A model generated the notes under the pieces. The model made no database searches, was not told the DNA's origin, and was given only the letters and a program-made list of their open reading frames with translations. Positions 17,517 to 25,790 of a stretch of DNA of 64,000 nt are shown piece by piece; position 1 is the first letter of the stretch; each line of letters starts with the position of its first letter. The DNA is from DATASD01 sp035478835 (GTDB taxonomy: Bacteria; Patescibacteriota; Saccharimonadia; Saccharimonadales; UBA4665): assembly GCA_035478835.1 (NCBI GenBank), contig DATIJH010000001.1:62001-126000 (forward strand), given 5' to 3'. Made by a program: the position numbers and the translations under genes.

Positions 17517-18167
17517 ATGTCATACACGCACGTTCCTCCTTCCGTCACTGAGAAGTTTGAACAAACGCTCGCAGATCACAATTTACATGCCGTTGTCGCG
17601 GCCGGCGAAGAATTTGCGCCGTACGCCGATCCTACCACTGACTTTTTCAGAAAGTTTCGGCACCCAAACGTTAACGTCCACAGCTACGTTCATGACCGTT
17701 ATCTGCAGGCGGATGATTTTCGCGCCGCGCTCGTTATTGACGACGCTGGCGGTGTGGCGGGTACGCACTGGTCGCAGCGCGTAACACTTGAAGAGTTAGG
17801 GAGCGAATGTGACGTACTCGAGAGCATAGCGAGAATGCAGCAATATTTGCGGCCGGGCAATTTACAGTACTTTTTTGCTTCGGAACTTTTGGTGCGTCCG
17901 GATTTACAAGGTCTGGGGCTCGGCAGTGGCCTGCGGGCGTTAACGCAGCTCGCGATCCGCGAGACAGCCACCGAGCCGGCAATGCTCGTAAGCTTGATCT
18001 GTCACCAAAAAGGCGCGACCGAAGATAATGCCTCCGAGATATCCGCCCGAAAAGTCGGACTCATGCCCACAGGTATTTCTTACTCGGGCAGAGCCCGCAT
18101 TAGCAGCCGCTTTATGTTGGACTACTGGTATGGGATGCTGCGCCCGGGTGCAGACGCACCGTTGTAG
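17517..18167 (+). CDS. GNAT-family N-acetyltransferase
   Basis: 216 residues. The acetyl-CoA-binding motif A is clear: ASELLVRPDLQGLGLGSGLRA near 125-145 (R/Q-x-x-G-x-G/A type). The N-terminal third is variable and the acceptor is unknown. The start at 17517, 19 nt after the ymdB stop, is the first in-frame ATG outside ymdB. It is followed by tRNA-Pro. Confidence 0.82.
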   Translation: MSYTHVPPSVTEKFEQTLADHNLHAVVAAGEEFAPYADPTTDFFRKFRHPNVNVHSYVHDRYLQADDFRAALVIDDAGGVAGTHWSQRVTLEELGSECDVLESIARMQQYLRPGNLQYFFASELLVRPDLQGLGLGSGLRALTQLAIRETATEPAMLVSLICHQKGATEDNASEISARKVGLMPTGISYSGRARISSRFMLDYWYGMLRPGADAPL

Positions 18168-18218
18168 CGCTGGCAATTACCCGGTGGACCTGCTATAATA
18201 CCCCCGTTCTTCGGTATC

Positions 18219-18295
18219 CGGGGTGTGGCGCAGTTGGCTAGCGCGCGCGGTTTGGGACCGCGAGGTCGAAGGTTCAAGTCCTTTCACCCCGACCA
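18219..18295 (+). tRNA. tRNA-Pro (anticodon TGG)
   Basis: Full cloverleaf of 77 nt with encoded CCA. Acceptor stem CGGGGTG pairs with CACCCCG, discriminator A. The anticodon stem is CGCGG/CCGCG around loop TTTGGGA, giving anticodon TGG. T-loop is TTCAAGT. Confidence 0.98.
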
Positions 18296-18318
18296 CGAAC
18301 GAAATCATTCGATTAAAT

Positions 18319-18341
18319 GAGCCCTACAAAAGGGTTCTTTT
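18319..18341 (+). terminator. Intrinsic terminator after tRNA-Pro
   Basis: GAGCCC (18319-18324) pairs with GGGTTC (18332-18337), one G-U pair, 7-nt loop, followed by TTTT. It lies 24 nt downstream of the tRNA. Confidence 0.7.
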
Positions 18342-18400
18342 AATTTGAGCCGACTACTGCACCTTGCGTTTAGAACGGTTTTTGGACGTATCTTCAGGTG

Positions 18401-19096
18401 TTATTGGGACTTGGTTGCCAGGATCGCAAACCGCGCCGGTGCGCCATTATAATACGCAAGATCTGAGGCATATATTTCGGCCCTTCCTTCTTGTGCTATC
18501 GGGCACTCATCTAAACCGGCAACCACAAGTCCTGACTCCACAAGCGTGTTTATATACGTGCTCATCGTTCTGTAGTGATATGTTTCGCTACCACCCCAAG
18601 GAGTAGCTACCTCGCGCTGGCCTTCGTCAAAGTAATGGTCAAGTCCATCACGCAGTCCGTCCCGCACCGGGTGGGAGTCCAGCATAAAGAACAGGCCTCT
18701 CGGGCGTAATGCGCCCGCAACTTTTCCAAAAAGCGTGGCAAGCTCACCGTTTTGGAGGTATCGCAAACTTAGCTGGGCGGTCACGACATCGAACGAGGCT
18801 GCTTGTAACCGGGCGTCTTGCGCGCCCTGCGTAATAAAATGTGCGTTTGGAAAACGACCCATAGACGTGCTGATATGTTCCGGGTTAGGGTCGATGCCCG
18901 TAATGTTGGCTTCCGTGGCGCCTCGCCGAATGTGGTAATCAACGACCCTTCCTGGGCCGCAGCCGATATCGAGGATGGCGGCTTGGCGCGTATAGACGTC
19001 ATATGGAATTGCGCGGTCTAAGGCCGGCCGCTCAATAAAATTCCAGCTGAATGATTTGCTTGCAAAATCAGTGTACGCCTTGCTTTTTTCTGACAT
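18401..19096 (-). CDS. Class I SAM-dependent methyltransferase
   Basis: 231 residues. Motif I AAILDIGCGPGRVVDYHIR near 40-55 and the acidic motif GIDPNPEHIS near 67-77 define a Rossmann-type SAM fold. FDVVTAQLSLRYL (motif IV region) and LRPRGLFFMLD (motif VI) follow. Substrate unknown. TAGAAT (coding strand; 19103-19108) ends 6 nt upstream of the ATG. Confidence 0.88.
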   Translation of the reverse strand: MSEKSKAYTDFASKSFSWNFIERPALDRAIPYDVYTRQAAILDIGCGPGRVVDYHIRRGATEANITGIDPNPEHISTSMGRFPNAHFITQGAQDARLQAASFDVVTAQLSLRYLQNGELATLFGKVAGALRPRGLFFMLDSHPVRDGLRDGLDHYFDEGQREVATPWGGSETYHYRTMSTYINTLVESGLVVAGLDECPIAQEGRAEIYASDLAYYNGAPARFAILATKSQ

Positions 19097-19154
19097 GTGA
19101 CTATTCTAGCACTGTCTGTAATGGCGGCAAGCGCGCAGTATCTGTAGTTTTTAG

Positions 19155-19442
19155 CTATTCCGCGGGAACGGCGGCTTCGGGAACGACCGGCGCGTAAACG
19201 GCGTCGAGCGTATTGAGCGCTGTTACTGTCTCGGCAAAACTGAGGCCAGTCTCTGGTACGGTCGCGGTCGACCATCCTCTTGCATCGACATAGTAGCTGG
19301 GACCCATTGTGTCTTGCGGGTGCGGTGCGCGGTCGGGTTGGCTTGGGCGCCACGCCAGGACGCGCTTTAATCCATTTACTGCATTAAGGCTTTTAGGGAA
19401 ATGTTCTGCGGTTGCTGAGGGTTCTGGACTACGTTCGTGCAT
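19155..19442 (-). CDS. Hypothetical small protein, 95 aa
   Basis: Unrecognised. A proline-rich N-terminus precedes a compact segment YYVDARGWSTATVPETGLSF. Support for a real gene comes from a perfect TATAAT (minus strand, 19467-19472) and an AAGGAT ribosome-binding sequence before the ATG. No TM helix or signal peptide. Confidence 0.5.
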   Translation of the reverse strand: MHERSPEPSATAEHFPKSLNAVNGLKRVLAWRPSQPDRAPHPQDTMGPSYYVDARGWSTATVPETGLSFAETVTALNTLDAVYAPVVPEAAVPAE

Positions 19443-19508
19443 AGGGATCCTTGTTACAAAAATATAATTATAGCATCCGTATGTGTTATTGTAAAGAGCG
19501 ACGAGTCT

Positions 19509-21176
19509 TCAGAACTTCATGCGCTGCAAGACGTTCCGGACGGCTGCCTGGTGCGCGGCGTCCTGAGTAGTTACAGCATTCGGTGTGAGCGGCTGCATGA
19601 TCGGGTTGGCCGGGCAAAAGCGGTCGGTCGCCGGGAGTGTGCCATTTACGAGAAAGTCGGTGGTGTCGTCGTTGGCGCACGTATTGGGCTTGAGGTAGGC
19701 TGCGGCGTGTCCGCCTTGATCGACGCTCACCAGTCTGGCACGTTGGCCGAGCGCGCCACGCATTTGCAGGGCTCCCCAGTACGGTGTGGCCGGATCGCGC
19801 TCATCCTGTACCATCAAGATGTTGCGCGGACCGTTCGAGGTAATTGGCGTTGGCGTGCCAGGGGCTTGGTTTTGCCAGAACGCGCATGGCCAAATGTTGG
19901 AACCGAGCGCCCCAAAGTGCGGAAACAACGCACTGTCGGCGGCAAAACCGATCCGATACGGCAAGGTCGTTTGCGGCCAGGCGGCATCATCACAGACGAT
20001 GGCCAGCCCGGACGCCGTGGCGTTATCGGCGGGCGTGGCCACTGCAGCCTTGGCGGTTGGTTTGCTCGCAGAAGTCTGCGCTGGCAACAAGGCGCTGAGC
20101 GCGCTTTTTATATCGCCGGGCTGCATTTGCCCGTTGGCCAGCTGCCAAACTTGCGCTGTTGCGGGGAAGTCGGCGTCGTCATACAAGCCGCCAAAGGTGA
20201 GTTCGCGGAACATCGGGCCATTCAACACTGTGCCGTCAGGCAATATGATCGGGTTGGCGTCCAGTTTTTTGACGAGCGCATAGAAGAGGTTGCTCACCTG
20301 CGCTTCGGTGCTTCCAAGGTGGTATGTGCTGTCGTTGGCCGCCGCAAATTTAGTAAAGTCCGGGAAGCGCTGCTCGCCGCCAGGTCCCCACGAGCGGAAC
20401 TGCGTTCGCCACACCCACTGCGGGTCGACCGAACTGTCGAGCACCATCCGGTCGCTGTTGGCCGGGAAAAGCGAGGCGTACACCGCGCCCAAATAGGTGC
20501 CATATGAGTACGCAAAGTATGAGATTTTTGGCTCACCCAGCGCTCGGCGGATCTGGTCCATATCGCGCGCGGTGTTTGCTGTGGTGGCGTAGGCCAGCAT
20601 GCCGTTCGAGTTCGCCGTACACTTATCGGCCACGTTTTTCATGTAATTGGCGGTGGCGGAAAAGCCGCCGGATTGCTCAAGCGGCACAAACGCCTGGTTG
20701 GCTTGGGCTGGAGTCAAGCCGCAGGTGAGTGGGGTACTTTGGCCCACAAACCGCGGGTCAAACCCGATGAGGTCGTAATGGTCGAGGACGCTTTGCGGAA
20801 ACAGGATCGTAAACACCCGCGGCAAATCCAGACCCGATCCGCCCGGCCCGCCCGGATTCAAAAACAGCACGCCGCGGCGTTCACCCGGCTTAGCCGATTG
20901 AATGCGCGACACAGCCACCGTGATCTTTTTGCCGTTCGGCGCATTGTAATCGAGCGGCACCGAAAGGTCGGCGCATTGCTGGCCTGCATCTGGAATGCCG
21001 GATGGCGGCGGTGCGCATGTACCCCAGTTAATAGGTGCTGCCGGGCTCGGCGCTGCGGCTTGCGCATGTGCCCGCGGCGCCCCAACGGCGAAGCCCAACA
21101 CTATTACATTTACTGCGCCCATACAGAGCGCCAGCGTGCGGAATCTATTCGTAAACGATTGTACTCGTGTCCTCAT
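19509..21176 (-). CDS. Secreted alpha/beta-hydrolase, tripeptidyl-aminopeptidase (TAP-like) family
   Basis: 555 residues with a signal peptide (about 1-39, ending AHAQA). The oxyanion region is LFLNPGGPGGSG (105-114). The nucleophile elbow is AYSYGT with S224, then D461 (DERDPATP) and H490 (QGGHAA) complete the triad. A C-terminal TAP-like domain with cysteines follows. Members release N-terminal peptides and are typical of actinobacterial secretomes (Streptomyces Slp/Tap). Start at 21176 is preferred because GGGGG lies 5 nt upstream; TATACT precedes it with a short leader. In a peptide-scavenging epibiont this would degrade external protein; export is inferred from the signal. Confidence 0.88.
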   Translation of the reverse strand: MRTRVQSFTNRFRTLALCMGAVNVIVLGFAVGAPRAHAQAAAPSPAAPINWGTCAPPPSGIPDAGQQCADLSVPLDYNAPNGKKITVAVSRIQSAKPGERRGVLFLNPGGPGGSGLDLPRVFTILFPQSVLDHYDLIGFDPRFVGQSTPLTCGLTPAQANQAFVPLEQSGGFSATANYMKNVADKCTANSNGMLAYATTANTARDMDQIRRALGEPKISYFAYSYGTYLGAVYASLFPANSDRMVLDSSVDPQWVWRTQFRSWGPGGEQRFPDFTKFAAANDSTYHLGSTEAQVSNLFYALVKKLDANPIILPDGTVLNGPMFRELTFGGLYDDADFPATAQVWQLANGQMQPGDIKSALSALLPAQTSASKPTAKAAVATPADNATASGLAIVCDDAAWPQTTLPYRIGFAADSALFPHFGALGSNIWPCAFWQNQAPGTPTPITSNGPRNILMVQDERDPATPYWGALQMRGALGQRARLVSVDQGGHAAAYLKPNTCANDDTTDFLVNGTLPATDRFCPANPIMQPLTPNAVTTQDAAHQAAVRNVLQRMKF

Positions 21177-21312
21177 ATTCACCCCCTACCTTGTTACGGC
21201 TTTAGTATAAGCGCTGTTTTCCGCGCGACGTGTTACATATTTCACACGAGGGCAGCCGTGCGGGCCGCCTATCTTTTTTGGCAGCTATCTGGTAAAATAT
21301 AAAAGCTCTTTT

Positions 21313-21389
21313 CGGGGTGTGGCGCAGTTGGCTAGCGCGCAGCGTTCGGGACGCTGAGGTCGGAGGTTCAAGTCCTCTCACCCCGACCA
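21313..21389 (+). tRNA. tRNA-Pro (anticodon CGG)
   Basis: 77 nt with encoded CCA. Acceptor CGGGGTG/CACCCCG, discriminator A. Anticodon stem CAGCG/CGCTG around TTCGGGA gives anticodon CGG. Acceptor and D arm are identical to the tRNA-Pro(TGG) at 18219, suggesting duplication followed by anticodon divergence. Confidence 0.98.
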
Positions 21390-21440
21390 GCAATTTTGAT
21401 TTCTACGCCAATTACTGGCAACGGTTAAAAAGGATAGAAC

Positions 21441-22088
21441 ATGGCTCAACCTGAAGATTTATCCGAAGGGCCGAAGATTCTCCGTGGATTATCGCCCACA
21501 GAAATCGTGGCTATGCATGGCAAGATGCGTGAATGGCAATTTGGTCTTGCCGCTGATGCAGAACCTCCTAGACAATACCTTGACTTGCAACAGCTTGTGC
21601 GGAAATTAGATCTCAAGAGCCCGATTGCCGATCTTACTGAATCTATTGAGTCATTAGCTGAAACAGATCCGCCACGTCTTGGCGCAATCACCGCCGCGTT
21701 TGTTAATAGCCCAGTTTTTGAAGATCGGCTAGAGGCGGCCGCGTATCTTATAGACCATGTATCCAAAGTGCTGCCGGCCACTGGCAGTGAATTGTGGGGA
21801 CGGCTCTTGAGGGACGGAGACGAGAGGATCCGAAGGACAGCCTCTGCTGCGCTTGACCTATTTGTAGGCTGTCACCACTACAGCAATTCTGTTGTACTCG
21901 AGAAAACTGGTTTGTCGGGTGAACAGTACGACCAACTGTTTATCATTCAGGCCCAGGCCGAGCAGGGCGAAGACCTTATCGTGATACCGTCCCGTGATGA
22001 TACTTTTGACCTGGGAGCACTTGTAGCGCGCAAAGTGTTGGTGTCGCAAGGCGGATTATTGCCTCAATTTATGGAAGCAACGGCGTAA
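21441..22088 (+). CDS. Hypothetical helical protein, 215 aa
   Basis: No family recognised. The sequence is mostly amphipathic helix with HEAT-like spacing in the middle (LEAAAYLIDHVSKVLP, GDERIRRTASAALDLF). No TM or signal. AAGGA lies 9 nt before the ATG. It begins 51 nt after tRNA-Pro(CGG) and may be read through from it. Confidence 0.55.
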   Translation: MAQPEDLSEGPKILRGLSPTEIVAMHGKMREWQFGLAADAEPPRQYLDLQQLVRKLDLKSPIADLTESIESLAETDPPRLGAITAAFVNSPVFEDRLEAAAYLIDHVSKVLPATGSELWGRLLRDGDERIRRTASAALDLFVGCHHYSNSVVLEKTGLSGEQYDQLFIIQAQAEQGEDLIVIPSRDDTFDLGALVARKVLVSQGGLLPQFMEATA

Positions 22089-22167
22089 GACGTGTCAGAT
22101 CGGGGCGTTTTAGTTCGTGATTTGGTTAACACTGCCCTTTTTTGACAAACAGTTTACAATTATAGGC

Positions 22168-22800
22168 ATGATACTAATGGCGCTTCTCACGGTTGTCGTG
22201 GCGTTTATATTTTTGGCAGTTGCCGAGTATGTGGCGCGCACCCAGCGCAAATTTCACTCCGAAACAATGCGCAAAACCGTGCACATAGTAGCGGGCTGCG
22301 TGGTGGCGACGTGGCCATTCTATTTTCCGTGGTGGATGATCGGGCTTTTGGGCTTGGCGGCATTGGTGGTGATAGCTATTTCGCTCCAGTACAAAACGTT
22401 TCACTCAATCTACGGCGTTAATCGGCGGTCGATTGGCGAGATTTTGTTCGCCGTGACGATTGGGCTGCTGGCGTTTTTGGCTGGCAACCGCTGGATTTTT
22501 GCCGCAGCTATGCTGCATTTAGGCCTGGCCGACGGCTTGGCGGCGATTATTGGCGTCAAGTACGGCAAACGCAATCGCTACAAACTGCTCGGATATTACA
22601 AAAGCTGGGTCGGGACCGCAACGTTCTTTGCGGTTTCAGCAATAATCATGATTGCATACGCCGCCGTAACGCACTCGCATGACTTTACGCTTTTGGCGAG
22701 CGTACCACTGCTCACGACGCTTGTTGAGAACTTTGCCGTGGCCGGCACCGACAACTTACTTGTGCCGCTGATGGTTGCCGGCATGCTTAAGTTCTTCTAA
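22168..22800 (+). CDS. Dolichol/phytol-kinase-like membrane protein
   Basis: 210 residues with about six TM helices. Family-like blocks: RKTVHIVAGCV near 40, GLADGLAAIIGVKYGKRNRYK near 130, and KSWVGTATFFAVSA near 158, matching the CTP-dependent polyprenol/phytol kinase (SEC59/VTE5) and CdsA-like fold. It may phosphorylate an isoprenoid or lipid alcohol. The ATG at 22168 is chosen because TACAAT (22155-22160) ends 7 nt upstream; an upstream start would contain the promoter. Its stop overlaps the convergent ATPase gene. Confidence 0.78.
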   Translation: MILMALLTVVVAFIFLAVAEYVARTQRKFHSETMRKTVHIVAGCVVATWPFYFPWWMIGLLGLAALVVIAISLQYKTFHSIYGVNRRSIGEILFAVTIGLLAFLAGNRWIFAAAMLHLGLADGLAAIIGVKYGKRNRYKLLGYYKSWVGTATFFAVSAIIMIAYAAVTHSHDFTLLASVPLLTTLVENFAVAGTDNLLVPLMVAGMLKFF

Positions 22801-24632
22801 GGTTTTTTGCCGCTGTGGGCGCGCAGCGCATTAAAGATTACGACGACGTCAACGACTTCTTGTAGCACGGCGCCATACAGCGGCTTAAATTTGCCGGTTG
22901 CAAAGATAGCCATGAGTACGATGCTGAGCAGGATACCGGCCACGATGCTTTGGCGGGCGATAAAGAAGGTGCGCTTGGCGATGCTGGTTGCGACGGCGGC
23001 GTAGCTGAGATCGTCCTGCATGAGTACGACGTCGGCCGACTCGCTGGCGGCAGTTGAACCGCGGGCGCCGAGCGCAATACCCACGTCGGCCGCGGTGAGC
23101 ACGGGCGCATCGTTCACACCATCGCCGACAAATGCAACCGGCCGGTCTGTGATGGCCTCGAGTGCGAGCAGTTTGTCGCCGGGCAGCGTATCGGCGCGGA
23201 CATCCTTAATGCCAAGTTTACGGGCAATGAGTTTTGCGGTAGTTTGGTTGTCGCCCGTGACCATCAGGAACTTTTTAACGCCGAGCTCGCGCAGGCGCTC
23301 CAGCGTGGGCTTGGTTTCTTCGCGCACGTCATCAATAAAGCTGATAACACCGGCCAATTTGCCGCCAATCGCGACGAGTGCGGCGGTTTGCTGTACGCTT
23401 TTTGCCTGAAAAGTTTTAGGCAATTCCACGCCCTGTTTTTGCAAAAAGCTGAGCCGGCCCACGAGTACTTGTTTGCCGCCGGCGAGCCCTTCAAGCCCAT
23501 TGCCGGCAGTCTCGGTTAGACGTTTGGCGGCAGGGATGCGCAGCCGTTTCTTCTCGGCCTGCGCTACAATTGCCTGCGCAATAATGTGCACCGAGTTGCG
23601 CTCCAGGCTGGCCGCCGCAGCCAATACCTCGTCCGCGGTAAAGCCGTTGTACGCTTTGACGCCGTCCACGCGCAATTTACCCTGGGTGAGCGTGCCGGTT
23701 TTATCAAAGGCAAATGTCTGTGCGGCCGCGAGCTTTTCGAGCGATGAGCCGTTTTTGATGATAATACCGTGGCGCGAAGCGCGGCTCATGCCCGAAATAA
23801 TAGCAATCGGCGCCGCCAAAATAAGCGGACACGGCGTGGCAACGACCAATACTTCCAAAAAGCGGATCGACTGGTGGCTTAAGAACCAGGCGGCCAGCGC
23901 AATCGTGAACGACAAAAGGGTGAATGGCACGGCGTAACGGTCGGCCAGGCGCACAAACGGCGCTTTGCTGTTCTGCGCGGCGCGCACCAGCTTGATGATC
24001 TGTTCGTACTGGCTGTTTTTGGCGGTTTGAGCGGCGCGTACCGTAACGGCGCCGTCGATGTCGACCGAGCCGCTGAGCAGCAGCGCGCCAACGTCGCGCG
24101 GCCGCGGCAGGCTTTCGCCCGTCAGGCTGGATTCGTCAAAACTGCCGCTGCCTTCGAGGATAACAGCATCGACCGGCACGAGTTCGCCCGGCTTAATGAG
24201 CAGTTTGTCGCCCACTTGCACTTCGCTCACGGGGACGTCGACGGTTTTACGGCCGCGCAGCACGTGCGCTTGCTGTGGCGCGCGGGTGAGCAGATCGTCG
24301 AGTTCGCGTTCGGCGCGGTGCTCGGCGTAATCCTCGAGCGATTCGCCGCCAGTTAACATCAGTACAATCACAATCGCAGCCCAGTACTGCCGCATAATAA
24401 CAGCGGTAACAATCGCCGTTGCCGCTAGAATATCAACGCCATACGTGCCCGAGCGCAAATCCTGCACCATGCCCCAAAGCAGCGGCACGACAGAGGCGAT
24501 CGCCGCCGCACTCAACAAAATATGTGCAAACAAATGATTGCCGCCAAGTTCGAGCCCGAGCCCCGCGATCGCCGCCACTAGCGTCCAGCTAAACTGTTTA
24601 TATTCACGCAAAAAATGCCACAGCTTTTTCAC
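22797..24632 (-). CDS. P1B-type heavy-metal transporting P-type ATPase
   Basis: 611 residues. Actuator motif SLTGES, phosphorylation site FDKTGTLT, TGDN and GDGVNDAP are intact. The metal-site helix reads VVATPCPLILAAP (TPC instead of CPC), a motif used by a less-characterised P1B group. The nucleotide-binding domain has SVHIIAQAI where P1B pumps have S-x-HP, so the HP dipeptide is HI. There is no N-terminal CxxC metal-binding domain. It probably exports a divalent metal, identity open. It overlaps the stop of the convergent upstream gene by 4 nt. Confidence 0.9.
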   Translation of the reverse strand: MKKLWHFLREYKQFSWTLVAAIAGLGLELGGNHLFAHILLSAAAIASVVPLLWGMVQDLRSGTYGVDILAATAIVTAVIMRQYWAAIVIVLMLTGGESLEDYAEHRAERELDDLLTRAPQQAHVLRGRKTVDVPVSEVQVGDKLLIKPGELVPVDAVILEGSGSFDESSLTGESLPRPRDVGALLLSGSVDIDGAVTVRAAQTAKNSQYEQIIKLVRAAQNSKAPFVRLADRYAVPFTLLSFTIALAAWFLSHQSIRFLEVLVVATPCPLILAAPIAIISGMSRASRHGIIIKNGSSLEKLAAAQTFAFDKTGTLTQGKLRVDGVKAYNGFTADEVLAAAASLERNSVHIIAQAIVAQAEKKRLRIPAAKRLTETAGNGLEGLAGGKQVLVGRLSFLQKQGVELPKTFQAKSVQQTAALVAIGGKLAGVISFIDDVREETKPTLERLRELGVKKFLMVTGDNQTTAKLIARKLGIKDVRADTLPGDKLLALEAITDRPVAFVGDGVNDAPVLTAADVGIALGARGSTAASESADVVLMQDDLSYAAVATSIAKRTFFIARQSIVAGILLSIVLMAIFATGKFKPLYGAVLQEVVDVVVIFNALRAHSGKKP

Positions 24633-24706
24633 TTTTTACTCCCTACTCATCTATGACCAGTATACCAACAGAGGCCAAATAAAAACAGCTACGATGCCGT
24701 CAGCCG

Positions 24707-25546
24707 CTAATTTGCTTCCGCACGAACTTTGGCGATGATTTGCCGGAGCAGCTTTGCTTCGCGTCTGGCTATAAAAGTGGGATGCGACAAGGGTAGCACG
24801 GTTGTTTTTATGTCGTGCTTGCCAGCTCGTTCAAGGGCGGCATGGACTTCGTTCGGCGGAAAAATGACGTCCCGGGCGCCTAGAAATAAATAAAAGGGGA
24901 GTTGCCGAGCAAGCTGATAGCAATCTTTCACGATAGTATAGGACAAACCCTCGGCGTATTTTCTATCTGAAGCGCCGCGCTCTGCTTCTCGCATCCGCAC
25001 CCCAATCAGCAAGAGAAAACTGTACAAATTGCGCGGTGAGTATAATGGCGACTGCTTGAGCTGCCTAAAGTTGCGGTAGGCCCGCCTTTTTAGCTCGCGC
25101 ATCCGCGCTGCATCCGAGCCGCCAAAAAATTCCGTCGTGAGTCCGAGCGGCGCTATCAGGCATAGCGCCTTGATCTGCGCCGCCCGCGATGGCGCCGCCC
25201 ATATTACGCCCGGCGCAGCCTGGGAAATGGCAATAGTGCTGACGTGTTTTAGCTGATGATCGGCAAAAACCCGGTCAAATGAAGTACGGGTGTACGCAAT
25301 AGTGAAATCCTTGAGGTCTTTGCCACTGGCGTCGGCCTTCCAGTGCGGTGCGCCCGCCACGACCGCCACGCCGCTCGGACACTGAGACGCGACCCACTTT
25401 GGTATGCTGCCGGTTTGCCCAGTCCCCAAAAAGATAATAGTGTCGAGTTCGGCCTGGCCCGGGCTTGTCCAATAGCAGTATTGTATGGACTGGCCATTGT
25501 ATCTGAATATTCGGGAATGCCTCTTGGCTGTCCGGGCTTTTTGCAT
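24707..25546 (-). CDS. Alpha/beta-hydrolase-fold protein, atypical nucleophile elbow
   Basis: 279 residues, soluble. The fold is suggested by IIFLGTGQTGS (oxyanion strand), TIAISQAAPG (a degenerate G-x-S-x-G, with alanine before and after the serine motif), LFLGARDVIFPP (acid) and LPLSHPTFI (histidine). A catalytic triad is possible but the elbow is unusual. TATACT (coding strand; 25554-25559) ends 7 nt before the ATG. It is convergent with the ATPase region and upstream of tRNA-His. Confidence 0.65.
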   Translation of the reverse strand: MQKARTAKRHSRIFRYNGQSIQYCYWTSPGQAELDTIIFLGTGQTGSIPKWVASQCPSGVAVVAGAPHWKADASGKDLKDFTIAYTRTSFDRVFADHQLKHVSTIAISQAAPGVIWAAPSRAAQIKALCLIAPLGLTTEFFGGSDAARMRELKRRAYRNFRQLKQSPLYSPRNLYSFLLLIGVRMREAERGASDRKYAEGLSYTIVKDCYQLARQLPFYLFLGARDVIFPPNEVHAALERAGKHDIKTTVLPLSHPTFIARREAKLLRQIIAKVRAEAN

Positions 25547-25572
25547 ATTTCTAAGTATAAAACCAAATGTAA

Positions 25573-25592
25573 AGGACTTCCCGAAAGAAGTC
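25573..25592 (-). terminator. Terminator after tRNA-His
   Basis: Perfect 7-bp stem GGACTTC/GAAGTCC with a 6-nt loop, read on the minus strand and followed by CTTT. It lies 19 nt past the tRNA-His 3' end and within the leader of the hydrolase gene. Confidence 0.6.
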
Positions 25593-25611
25593 CCTCAAAC
25601 TGTAATCAAAT

Positions 25612-25689
25612 TGGGGCGAATGATGGGGCTCGAACCCACGGCCTCCGGAGCCACAATCCAGCGCTCTAACCTACTGAGCTACATCCGCC
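25612..25689 (-). tRNA. tRNA-His (anticodon GTG), G-1 and CCA encoded
   Basis: Acceptor GCGGATG pairs with CATTCGC. An extra 5' G (-1) faces discriminator C73, the tRNA-His identity pair. Anticodon stem CTGGA/TCCGG around TTGTGGC gives GTG. T-loop TTCGAGC. CCA is encoded. Confidence 0.97.
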
Positions 25690-25790
25690 AAAATGAACAG
25701 ATCTACTGTAGCATTTTCTACGCGAATAATCCAGCCCGAAACAACCGAGGGTTATTAAATCACAAACTAAAATGGTATAATTGCAAAATT

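Noticed and set aside
19437..20507. 356-aa plus-strand ORF opposite the TAP-like peptidase
   Set aside because: Antisense to a gene with an intact catalytic triad; composition is that of a shadow frame.
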